A stretch of 35,108 bases of DNA from DATAEG01 sp051001975 (GTDB lineage Bacteria; Actinomycetota; Actinomycetes; Mycobacteriales; Jatrophihabitantaceae). Positions 15,460-22,472 of this stretch are shown piece after piece. The notes under the pieces are model-generated. The model saw only the letters and a list, made by a program, of their open reading frames with translations, was not told the DNA's origin and did not search any database. Each line of letters begins with the position of its first letter. Positions within the stretch are counted from its first letter, which is position 1. The stretch spans positions 1-35,108 of the forward strand of contig JBPCMU010000059.1 in assembly GCA_051001975.1 (NCBI GenBank), read 5' to 3'. Both the position numbers and the translations under genes were made by a program.

Positions 15460-15876
15460 ATGCTCATCACTCCCAGCGCGTTCGCACACGTCCGGCTCAC
15501 CGTCACCGACATCGACCGGTCCCGGTCGTTCTACGACGATGTCTTCGGGCTGCCGGTCGCCTTCGAGGTACCGGCAGACGCCGACGATGCGACGCGCGAT
15601 CAGCTCGGGTTCCTCTACGGCGGCGTCATCTACAAACTCGGGAACTCGTTACTCGGCCTACGCCCGGTCGCCGACGACCACTTCGACGAGGATCGGGTCG
15701 GTCTCGATCACGTCAGCTTCGTCGTCGACAGCCGTGCCGAGTTGGACGCGGCAATCGACGTGCTCGACGAGCGGTCCGTGCCGCACGAGGGCATCAAGGA
15801 CATCGGCGCCGGCTACATCCTGGAGTTCCGCGACCCGGACAACATCGCGCTGGAGCTGTTTGCGCCCAAGTCCTGA
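15460..15876 (+). CDS. VOC-family (glyoxalase/dioxygenase-like) protein
   Basis: A 138-aa protein with two beta-alpha-beta-beta-beta repeats. Likely metal ligands are His10 (FAHVRLTVTDIDRS), the His of GLDHVSFVVDS (about 88) and the Glu of DPDNIALELFAP near the C-terminus. The FYDDVFGLPVAFEV segment is typical of glyoxalase I, bleomycin-resistance and extradiol-dioxygenase relatives. The specific reaction is not evident. ATG 15460 has CACGAT ending 6 nt upstream and no Shine-Dalgarno sequence; the frame continues upstream without support. Confidence 0.87.
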   Translation: MLITPSAFAHVRLTVTDIDRSRSFYDDVFGLPVAFEVPADADDATRDQLGFLYGGVIYKLGNSLLGLRPVADDHFDEDRVGLDHVSFVVDSRAELDAAIDVLDERSVPHEGIKDIGAGYILEFRDPDNIALELFAPKS

Positions 15877-16011
15877 GCTCGAACCCGACGAGCAGGACGA
15901 GCGCTGCGGTGAACCCGATCAGCGGTAGCGCGCTGAGCCCGTCCTGGCCGACCTCGATCACCGCAAAGGTCAACGCGGGGAGGAAGAGACCATCGAGCAG
16001 TACACCGACCG
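15877..16011 (-). pseudogene. Fragment resembling an MFS (DHA2-type) transporter
   Basis: The minus strand after the oxidoreductase stop reads LTVGVLLDGLFLPALTFAVI, then EVGQDGLSALPLIGFTAALV and LLVGFELRTW. This resembles the loop and two helices around the middle of DHA2-type drug exporters (pattern ALTFAxIEGxxxGW...LxxGFxL). Only about 45 residues remain and there is no start, so this would be a gene remnant between the VOC and oxidoreductase genes. The identification rests on pattern memory only. Confidence 0.4.
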
Positions 16012-16983
16012 TCAGATGACGAGCAGCGTTTTACCGAACACCGTGCGCGCCTCGATCGCCGCGTGCGCCTCCGCGGCGCGCTCGAGTGGGAACGTCTGAC
16101 CGATGATCGGGACGAGCCGGCCGGCTGCCGTCTCGGCGAGCGCCTCCGCAGTGAACCGGGTGCGATCGGCCGGGGTCAGCTGCACATCGCGAATACCGGT
16201 AAGCGTGACGCCGCGGCGCTGCACCTCGGCTGCGTCAATCTCGGCGAACCGGCCGCTGGGTGTTCCGTGCGCCGAGACGTGGCCGCCGGGTGCGATCAAC
16301 TCGAACGCCGCCTCACCGATCGCGCCGCCGACGTTGTCGAGAATGACCTCGGCGCCGGCACCGCCGAGCGCAGCACGCGCCTGCGCCACCCAGTCGGGCT
16401 GCTCGGAGTCGATGACCGCGGCCGCGCCGAGCAACCGGATCCGGGCCAGCTTCGCCTCGTCGCGAGCCACCGCGACGACGCGGGCGCCCCGTGACGTGGC
16501 CAGCTGGATAAGCAGGATGCCGAGCCCGCCGCTGGAGCCGACCACCAGCACCGCATCGCCTGCCTTGACACCGGTCAGGTCGAGCAGTGCCATCGCAGTG
16601 TTGCCGTCGGCCAGCAGCGAGGCCGCGTTGGTAAAGGAGACGCCATCCGGTATCACGAGCAGCCCGTCGGCCGACACCACGGCCCGCTCGGCGTAGCCAC
16701 CGCCCCCGCTGGTGCGGGCCACGACGCTCCGGCCGACCCAGGATTCGTCCACGCCCGCACCGACCGTCCGCACCCGGCCGGCCACCGCGTCGCCCGGCAC
16801 GTACGGCGGTGCCACGTCGAAGTAGCTACCGGCGTTGCCGGACCTGATCATGGTGTGCACCCACAGCACGTCCGCGGCGGCGACGTCGACGACCACCTCG
16901 CCCGGCCCGGCGACCGGGTCGGGAGCATCGCGGGTTACCAGGACTCCGGACGGGCCGAACTCGGAAACCTCGACTACCCGCAT
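16012..16983 (-). CDS. Zinc-type medium-chain dehydrogenase / NADPH:quinone oxidoreductase
   Basis: A 323-aa protein of the MDR superfamily, quinone-reductase branch. It has an N-terminal GroES-like domain (MRVVEVSEFGPSGVLVTRD...), a Rossmann motif VLVVGSSGGLGILLIQLA (about 145-162), and the C-terminal GKTLLVI. The structural-zinc cysteines of alcohol dehydrogenases are absent, as in quinone reductases. It probably reduces quinones or enones with NADPH. A SoxR-like box lies 39-56 nt upstream within a -35/-10 promoter, suggesting induction by redox-active compounds. ATG 16983 fits the family length. Confidence 0.9.
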   Translation of the reverse strand: MRVVEVSEFGPSGVLVTRDAPDPVAGPGEVVVDVAAADVLWVHTMIRSGNAGSYFDVAPPYVPGDAVAGRVRTVGAGVDESWVGRSVVARTSGGGGYAERAVVSADGLLVIPDGVSFTNAASLLADGNTAMALLDLTGVKAGDAVLVVGSSGGLGILLIQLATSRGARVVAVARDEAKLARIRLLGAAAVIDSEQPDWVAQARAALGGAGAEVILDNVGGAIGEAAFELIAPGGHVSAHGTPSGRFAEIDAAEVQRRGVTLTGIRDVQLTPADRTRFTAEALAETAAGRLVPIIGQTFPLERAAEAHAAIEARTVFGKTLLVI

Positions 16984-17015
16984 GGCTGATCACTCATCAC
17001 TGTCATCGCTCAAGC

Positions 17016-17043
17016 GTCATACCTCAAGTCAACTTGAAGTCAA
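17016..17043 (-). promoter_or_regulatory. Promoter with SoxR-like (MerR-family) box for the quinone oxidoreductase
   Basis: On the plus strand 17022-17039 reads CCTCAAGTCAACTTGAAG, differing at two of 18 positions from the enterobacterial SoxR box CCTCAAGTTAACTTGAGG. On the minus strand it lies between TTGACT (17043-17038) and TATGAC (17021-17016), overlapping the last two bases of the -35 and filling the 16-bp spacer, the position used by MerR-family activators. No soxR gene is in the window. In Streptomyces, SoxR targets include a quinone reductase. Confidence 0.6.
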
Positions 17044-17097
17044 CTCTCGCGCAGCCCCAGCGCCACCAACCAGAGCCACGCCGTCACCCACACCGTT

Positions 17098-17162
17098 GAG
17101 TGGTGCGATGTCACGGTGAGTGGTGCGATATTTCGCACCACTCACCGCAGAACGCACCACTC
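17098..17162. repeat. Nested palindrome with four copies of GAGTGGTGCG
   Basis: A perfect 15-bp inverted repeat, CGGTGAGTGGTGCGA (17114-17128) and its complement (17133-17147), with a 4-nt TATT centre. It is flanked by a further direct copy of GAGTGGTGCGA at 17098-17108 and an inverted copy CGCACCACTC at 17153-17162. The outer copies are themselves enclosed by ATGTC (17108-17112) and GACAT (17163-17167). It lies between the divergent oxidoreductase and imuA' promoters. It could be a REP-like element, a bidirectional hairpin or a protein site. Confidence 0.75.
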
Positions 17163-17198
17163 GACATGACGGGGCAGCGTCCAGTCCCTTCGCAGGAC

Positions 17199-17233
17199 TT
17201 GACGTGTTCGAACGTATGTTCGATGCTGGGTGG
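17199..17233 (+). promoter_or_regulatory. SOS (LexA) box and leaderless promoter of imuA'-imuB
   Basis: TCGAACGTATGTTCGA at 17208-17223 is a perfect actinobacterial LexA box (TCGAAC-N4-GTTCGA). It lies between TTGACG (17199-17204) and a GATGCT hexamer (17222-17227), with 17-bp spacing, so LexA would block the core promoter. The hexamer ends 6 nt before GTG 17234, which places the transcript start at the start codon. Confidence 0.85.
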
Positions 17234-18067
17234 GTGACCGCGGCCGTTCAGCTTCCTCGCCTGCAGGCCCGCCCCGGCCTGCGAGAGCGCTCGGTGCTGT
17301 CCAGCGGCAATCTCGGGGTCGGCGAACTGGTCGGGCCGCTCACTGCCGCCGAGCGGCCCGGTGGACTGGCCCGCCGGGCCGCACCCGCACTGCCGGTGGC
17401 CGCTGCGCTGACGCCGGTGCTGCCCGAAGGCATCCGGCGGGGCAGCACGATCACCGTCAGCGGGTCGGTGTCGTTGCTGCTGGCACTGCTCGGCGCCCCG
17501 TCGGCCGCGGGCGCCTGGGGTGCGCTGGTCGGGATGCCCCCGATCAGTGCCGAGGCGGCCGCCGAGTACGGCGTCGACCTGGCCCGCCTGGCCTTCATCC
17601 CGGACCCGGGGGCGGAGTGGAGCACCGCGGTCGGGGCGCTGCTCGACGCGGTCGATCTCGTGGTACTGCGTCCACCGGCCACCGTCGCGGACGGGACAGT
17701 GCGCCGGTTGGCTGCTCGAACCCGCAGCAAGGACGCGGTGCTCCTGCCGTATCTCACCGGCACACTGCGCTGGCCGGGCGCCGACGTCGCGCTGAGCACC
17801 ACCACGATCGAGTGGATCGGCATCGACGACGCCCGCGGGCCGGCCGTCACCGAGCCGGCGGGCGCCGGATCAGCCGCCGGGTCCGCACGACGCCGCAGTG
17901 GCCACGGTCGGCTGCTCGGCCGGCAGGTGACGATCAGCGCCAGCGGTCGTGGCCGCAATGCCGCGCCGCGCACCACTCAGTGCTGGCTGCCCGCTCCGGT
18001 CAGCGGCGGCATCACGGCTGCGCACACCGAGACCACGACGCTCACCCCGCTGAGCCGGGTGAGCTGA
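17234..18067 (+). CDS. imuA': ImuA'-like mutasome protein (RecA/SulA-like)
   Basis: A 277-aa protein placed directly before imuB under a LexA box, matching the actinobacterial ImuA' accessory factor of the mutagenic DnaE2 translesion system. RecA-like features are weak: RRGSTITVSGSVSLLLALLG (about 72-91) stands where a Walker A loop would be but lacks GKT, and ALLDAVDLVVLRPP (about 136-149) resembles a Walker B strand. Such degeneration is usual in this family. GTG 17234 is chosen because it lies just after the SOS promoter; the frame is open upstream to 17120, but that start would lie before the promoter and inside the palindrome. No dnaE2 is in the window. Confidence 0.8.
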   Translation: MTAAVQLPRLQARPGLRERSVLSSGNLGVGELVGPLTAAERPGGLARRAAPALPVAAALTPVLPEGIRRGSTITVSGSVSLLLALLGAPSAAGAWGALVGMPPISAEAAAEYGVDLARLAFIPDPGAEWSTAVGALLDAVDLVVLRPPATVADGTVRRLAARTRSKDAVLLPYLTGTLRWPGADVALSTTTIEWIGIDDARGPAVTEPAGAGSAAGSARRRSGHGRLLGRQVTISASGRGRNAAPRTTQCWLPAPVSGGITAAHTETTTLTPLSRVS

Positions 18068-18075
18068 TGGCCTGG

Positions 18076-18135
18076 ATGGTTGGCCCCGTAGCAGGGAGCT
18101 TTACGGCGTGTCGGCCCTGCTACCTGGCCAACCAT
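18076..18135 (+). promoter_or_regulatory. Hairpin over the imuB ribosome-binding site
   Basis: Arms 18076-18096 and 18115-18135 pair at 19 of 21 positions around an 18-nt loop. The left arm contains most of the AGGGAG Shine-Dalgarno sequence (18093-18098) and the loop holds the GTG 18108 start, so the fold would hide the ribosome-binding site of imuB. It begins 8 nt after the imuA' stop. It could instead act as an intercistronic terminator or attenuator. Confidence 0.55.
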
Positions 18136-19823
18136 CGAGCCGGCCGCAGATGAGCGCCGCCCATCCCGTCGAGGCTGCCTACCACGACGACTCTCCGGGC
18201 GCCCCGACCCGGATGATCGCGGTGTGGTGCCCGGACTGGCCGGTCACCGCGGCCCGGGCAGCAGCCGGGATCGCCGAGGACACACCAGTCGCGGTCGTCA
18301 CCGCCAACATCGTGGTGGCCTGCTCGCACTCGGCCCGACGAGCCGGGGTGCGCCGTGGGCTGCGCCGCCGCGAAGCGCAGGGACGCTGCCCGGAACTCGT
18401 CGTGCTGCCCCGCGACGAGGCCGGCGAGGTGCGCGCATTCGAGCCGGTGGTGCGGGCCATCGAGTCGCTGGCTCCCGGCGTGGAGCTGAGCCGGCCGGGC
18501 ATCGCCTGCGTCGGCACCCGCGGCCCGACCCGCTACTTCGGCGGTGAGCAGGCGGTGGTGCACGCGCTCACCCGGGCGCTGGTCGATGCGGCGCCGGACG
18601 TCGCGAGCGAGGCGTTGCTCGGCATCGCCGACGGGCCGTTCGCCGCCGAGCAGGCCGCCCGGCGCGGCATCATCGTCGTGCCCGGCGGGTCACCGGCGTT
18701 CCTCGCCGATCTGCCGGTGGACACCCTCGGCCTACCGGAGCTGGCCGACCTGCTGCGCCGGTTGGGCATCCGCACGCTGGCCGCCTTCGCGGCGCTGCCC
18801 GTCCAGGACGTGCTGGCCCGGTTCGGTCCGGCCGGCGCCTGGGCACACCGCCAGGCCGGCGGCCGCGATGCCCGTCCAATCGCCGCCCGGCCACCCGCCG
18901 CGGAGTTCAGCATCGAGCTCACCTTCGAGCCGGCGGTGGACAACGCCGAAGCGGTGACGTTCTCCACCCGGGCCACCGCGGAGCGGTTCGTCGCCGATCT
19001 GGCCGGGCACGGGCAGGCCTGCACCTGCCTGGAACTCCTGGTGCGCACCGAGCACGGGGAGGAGGCGGTGCGGCGCTGGCGGCATGCCGGCGTGCTCGGC
19101 TCGATCGACGTGCTGGACCGGGTGCGCTGGCAGCTGGATGGCTGGCTGTCCGGGCGGCAGGACACCACTGCACCGAGCGCCGGGGTGGAGTTGCTGCGGC
19201 TCACCCCGATCGAGTGTGTGCCGATCCTGGCCCACCAGCAGGCGCTGTGGGGCGCCGCCGGAGCCGACGACGAGCGTGCCCACCGGGCACTGTCCCGGGT
19301 GGCCACCCTGCTAGGTCACGGTTCGGTGCTGACGGCTGTCGCCGACGGCGGCCGGGACCCGGCCGAGCGCACCCGGCTGGTGCCGTGGGGCGACGAGCGC
19401 GCCGCCCGCGCCGGGCCGGGCCGTCCGTGGCCCGGTCGGCTGCCGGCCCCCGCTCCGTCGGTGCTGTTCGACCCGCCCCGACCGGTCCAGGTGTGCGACG
19501 AGACCGGCCGGCCGGTCACCGTCACCGATCGTGGCGCAGTGCCCTCCCCGCCGGCCCGGCTGACCATCGGCACCACCCCGGTGCAGATCACCGGGTGGGC
19601 CGGGCCGTGGCCGGTCGACGACCGCTGGTGGGACACCGGCCCGCCCGGTCAGCCGCGGGCGCCGCGGCGCCGGGCTCGCTTCCAGCTCGTCGACCTGCGC
19701 GGCCGCGCCTACCTGGCCACCTGCACGCTGCCCGGCGCCCCGGCCGGCACCGCACCAGCCGGCATCGCGACCGACGTCTCCCCCGGGGATCCCAGCTGGA
19801 CCCTCGATGCCGTCTACGACTGA
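18108..19823 (+). CDS. imuB: ImuB-type Y-family DNA polymerase homologue (catalytically inactive)
   Basis: A 571-aa protein. The Y-family core begins at RMIAVWCPDWPVTAARAA (about 35-52), and the palm region around VELSRPGIACVGTRGPTRYF (about 125-144) lacks the acidic catalytic residues of active Y polymerases (no DMDxFF and no SxDE). HhH-like and little-finger regions follow (LPELADLLRRLGIRTLAAFA, about 205-224), then a long C-terminal part of about 250 residues. ImuB acts as hub between the beta clamp, ImuA' and DnaE2 during SOS mutagenesis. GTG 18108 has AGGGAG 9 nt upstream; ATG 18150 is an alternative nearer to the conserved core. It should be co-transcribed with imuA' from the LexA-controlled promoter. 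Confidence 0.9.
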   Translation: MSALLPGQPSSRPQMSAAHPVEAAYHDDSPGAPTRMIAVWCPDWPVTAARAAAGIAEDTPVAVVTANIVVACSHSARRAGVRRGLRRREAQGRCPELVVLPRDEAGEVRAFEPVVRAIESLAPGVELSRPGIACVGTRGPTRYFGGEQAVVHALTRALVDAAPDVASEALLGIADGPFAAEQAARRGIIVVPGGSPAFLADLPVDTLGLPELADLLRRLGIRTLAAFAALPVQDVLARFGPAGAWAHRQAGGRDARPIAARPPAAEFSIELTFEPAVDNAEAVTFSTRATAERFVADLAGHGQACTCLELLVRTEHGEEAVRRWRHAGVLGSIDVLDRVRWQLDGWLSGRQDTTAPSAGVELLRLTPIECVPILAHQQALWGAAGADDERAHRALSRVATLLGHGSVLTAVADGGRDPAERTRLVPWGDERAARAGPGRPWPGRLPAPAPSVLFDPPRPVQVCDETGRPVTVTDRGAVPSPPARLTIGTTPVQITGWAGPWPVDDRWWDTGPPGQPRAPRRRARFQLVDLRGRAYLATCTLPGAPAGTAPAGIATDVSPGDPSWTLDAVYD

Positions 19824-19892
19824 CGGGTATCAGCGGGACGTACCCGGCGCTCCTGACCAGGACAGCACGTCACCTGCTTGAAGGAGCACGCC

Positions 19893-21488
19893 ATGCCACC
19901 GCAAAGTCGCACCACCGGCGTCTCGATCCGCGCCAACCAGATCCCGCCGATCCGCCGGCCCATGCCGGTGATCGAGTCGACACCGAACGATGCCGGCACC
20001 CGGTTCGTCCGCGACACCGCTCGCCGGCTGGCACCGCACGCCGAGCACCGCGAGCTGTCCAGCGACGGCGCGTTCGGCGTCTACGACACCAACCGGTTGA
20101 TCGCCTACTCGAACCCGAGCACCGGCCAGTCACACGTCATCCCGTTGATCGACGGGCTGCAGCCGAACCGCTCACTGCGCAGCGTTGCCCGCGCGGGAGC
20201 ACGCAGCCTGCTGGCCGACCAGGCCCAACTCTTCGCCGACGACACGACCCGGGTAGTGGCCAGCCCCCCGATCTCGCTGAAGGCGGTCAACCACACCCAG
20301 CGCGGCACCACCACCACTGCGGCAGAATTCCTATCCGTGGTGAAGCTGCGCCGCCAGGTCGGCAACGTCCCGGTCTTCGGCCCAGGTTCGAGTGCGTCGG
20401 CGGCGTTCTCGCACAACGGACTCGAGGCGTTCAACCATCAGTGGAGTACGGCACGACTGACCGACAACAGGGTCGAGGCACGGCCGGCACGAACCGTGGT
20501 GGACCGCATCGTCGAGCATCTCGGCGACTTGCCCGCGCAGCAGAAGATCACCCTGCACGATGTCACCACCGCCTACTACGACGACGGCAACGGCACCCTG
20601 CAGCCGGTGTACCGCTACCGCGTCACCGTGCCGTCGAAGGACAACGTGACGGCGCCCGGCATGCTGGTCGGCTACCTGCCGATCGGTGACCACGTCGCCA
20701 ACCTGCCGGAGCTGTACCCGACGGTGAAGATCAAGCCGAAGGAGGCGCTGCAGAACATCCGCTTCCCGCGCCCCTATGACGGCACGACGGTAGGCCGCTA
20801 CGTGGTGCGCGAGGACAACTCCGGATGGGTGGCCAGCGCGAACTCGTTCTGGGACAACGTCTCTGCCGGCGCCGCATTGGTGCCCGGTGGGCCGACGTTC
20901 AAGGACTCGCAGTACTTCTGGGCCGAGCCGCGCCTCTTCCTCGACGAGAAGGACTACTTCGTCAACGCGGTCAACATGGCGCTGACCGAGGTGCACGGCA
21001 ACTGGGGGCTGTTCTCGACCTATAAGAACTACGGCGACAAGGTTGTGCTCAGCGACATCCCGAACACCGGCTACGGCGGTGCGACGAAGGGCTCACTGGC
21101 GTACTGGATCCTGCACTCCTGCGAGGTCATCCCGACGCAGACCGACGAGAACACCTCCTTCGACGTGTGGTGGAACGTGTTCAACGGCCTACACGCGGCG
21201 ATGGGCTACCGCACCGAGATGTGGATCAACGACCAGATCTCGTCGGCGTTCGGCATGCTGGTCGGGCTGGGCGCACCGGTGGTCTCGTCGTGGCTGAACA
21301 CGATCATCGCCGACAACGACTACCAGAACGTGCCGTCGAACACTTACTACGACGACAACCGCAGCATGAACGAACCGATGGGCCGGCCGTCCGCGGTCGC
21401 GGTCACCGGGCACGGCGACGACACCGCGATGATGATCGACCCGCTGCCCAAGCCGTCCTCGCTGACGGAGTGGTGGTTCGACAACTGA
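19893..21488 (+). CDS. DUF6345-domain protein, function unknown
   Basis: A 531-aa protein without signal peptide or membrane helix. The C-terminal part (about 366-480) matches the DUF6345 pattern: NWGLFSTYKNYGDKVVLSDI, SLAYWILHSCEVIP, WWNVFNGLHAAMGYRTEMW, with conserved His, Cys and aromatic residues that suggest an active or binding site. The first 300 residues, including a stretch KITLHDVTTAYYDDGNGTLQ with a following VYRYRV strand, look like a separate alpha/beta domain that may resemble a propeptide. AAGGAG at 19881-19886 gives a strong Shine-Dalgarno site for ATG 19893, 69 nt after imuB. No known enzyme activity is assigned, and its proximity to the SOS genes may be chance. Confidence 0.75.
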   Translation: MPPQSRTTGVSIRANQIPPIRRPMPVIESTPNDAGTRFVRDTARRLAPHAEHRELSSDGAFGVYDTNRLIAYSNPSTGQSHVIPLIDGLQPNRSLRSVARAGARSLLADQAQLFADDTTRVVASPPISLKAVNHTQRGTTTTAAEFLSVVKLRRQVGNVPVFGPGSSASAAFSHNGLEAFNHQWSTARLTDNRVEARPARTVVDRIVEHLGDLPAQQKITLHDVTTAYYDDGNGTLQPVYRYRVTVPSKDNVTAPGMLVGYLPIGDHVANLPELYPTVKIKPKEALQNIRFPRPYDGTTVGRYVVREDNSGWVASANSFWDNVSAGAALVPGGPTFKDSQYFWAEPRLFLDEKDYFVNAVNMALTEVHGNWGLFSTYKNYGDKVVLSDIPNTGYGGATKGSLAYWILHSCEVIPTQTDENTSFDVWWNVFNGLHAAMGYRTEMWINDQISSAFGMLVGLGAPVVSSWLNTIIADNDYQNVPSNTYYDDNRSMNEPMGRPSAVAVTGHGDDTAMMIDPLPKPSSLTEWWFDN

Positions 21489-21496
21489 TCCGTTTT

Positions 21497-21532
21497 TGGC
21501 CGCCCACCGTCGAATAGAAGGTTGGGCGGCCA
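21497..21532. terminator. Inverted repeat after the DUF6345 gene
   Basis: TGGCCGCCCA (21497-21506) and its exact complement TGGGCGGCCA (21523-21532) form a 10-bp stem with a 16-nt loop, 8 nt after the stop codon. There is no U-tract downstream. It is a probable terminator and lies just before the TACGAT promoter element of the next gene. Confidence 0.5.
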
Positions 21533-21556
21533 GAAGCGTGCGCCTACGATCGGTCG

Positions 21557-22405
21557 ATGGGCGAGGGACTGACGACGTTCAGTAACGACGGGTTCGACTT
21601 CGACGTGCTCGACGACGGGTCGCTCGACGGGCCGGTGGTCATCGCCTTGCACGGCTTCCCGCAGACCTCGACGAGCTGGGAAGCCGTCACGCCGCGGCTC
21701 ACCGCAGCCGGGTTCCGGGTGCTCGCGCCGGATCAGCGCGGCTACTCACCGCGGGCTCGGCCCCGCGAGTCGTCGGCGTACCGACTGGATCGGCTGGCCG
21801 GCGACGTGATCGCACTTGCCGACGCCGCCGGTGCGGAGACGTTCCATGTGCTCGGCCACGACTGGGGTGGCGCGGTCGCCTGGCAGCTCGCCTCACGGCA
21901 CGCCGACCGGGTCAGCACCGTGTCGGTCGCCTCCACGCCACACCCGCGGGCGATGGTGGAGTCGATGCGCGGCAAGCAGTTCTTCAAATCCTGGTACATG
22001 TGGGCCTTCCAGATCCCGTGGCTGCCCGAGCGCGCGGTACAGGCCCGCGACGGCGCCCTGCTGCGCAGGATGATGACGTCGGCCGGGATGAACCGCACCC
22101 GCGTCGATGAGGCGACCGCGCTGTTCGCCGAGCCGGGTGCCGCCCGCGGCGCGATCAACTGGTATCGGGCGATGCGCGCTCGCGGCGCACCCGGTCCGGG
22201 CCGGATCCGCATCCCCGCGCTGTACGTGTGGAGCGACCGGGACGCGGCGCTGGGCCGGCTCGCTGCAACGCGCACCGAGAAGTGGGTGACCGGCCCCTAC
22301 CGGTTCGAGGTCTTGGAGGGCGTCTCGCACTGGATCCCCGACGACCGTCCCGAGGAGCTCGCCGACCTCGTGCTGGCACATATCGCCGCGCACCGCCCTG
22401 ACTGA
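21557..22405 (+). CDS. Alpha/beta hydrolase, epoxide hydrolase-like
   Basis: A 282-aa alpha/beta-hydrolase. The oxyanion motif is HGFP (32-35), the nucleophile elbow is GHDWGG (100-105) with Asp102 as nucleophile, and the catalytic His lies in GVSHW (about His258). An Asp nucleophile and HGFP fit epoxide hydrolases or haloalkane dehalogenases. A conserved cap region (FKSWYMWAFQIPWLPE, about 140-155) is typical of the epoxide hydrolase branch. TACGAT (21545-21550) ends 6 nt before ATG 21557 and there is no Shine-Dalgarno site, so the mRNA is probably leaderless. The natural substrate is unknown. Confidence 0.9.
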   Translation: MGEGLTTFSNDGFDFDVLDDGSLDGPVVIALHGFPQTSTSWEAVTPRLTAAGFRVLAPDQRGYSPRARPRESSAYRLDRLAGDVIALADAAGAETFHVLGHDWGGAVAWQLASRHADRVSTVSVASTPHPRAMVESMRGKQFFKSWYMWAFQIPWLPERAVQARDGALLRRMMTSAGMNRTRVDEATALFAEPGAARGAINWYRAMRARGAPGPGRIRIPALYVWSDRDAALGRLAATRTEKWVTGPYRFEVLEGVSHWIPDDRPEELADLVLAHIAAHRPD

Positions 22406-22472
22406 CCCGGGCCACCCCGACGTTGCCCGACCGCCCCGCGCCGTGACGCCGCCACCGCACTAGCCTGACCGG

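Noticed and set aside
17098..17167. CRISPR-like or tandem-repeat array
   Set aside because: The four units alternate orientation without regular spacers, so it is a nested palindrome and not an array.
17120..17233. Upstream extension of imuA' from GTG 17120
   Set aside because: It would start inside the palindrome and upstream of the LexA-controlled promoter; GTG 17234 lies at the expected transcript start.
19214..20689. 491-residue plus-strand frame across imuB and the DUF6345 gene
   Set aside because: Out of frame with two well-supported genes; low-complexity Arg/Pro/Ala product.
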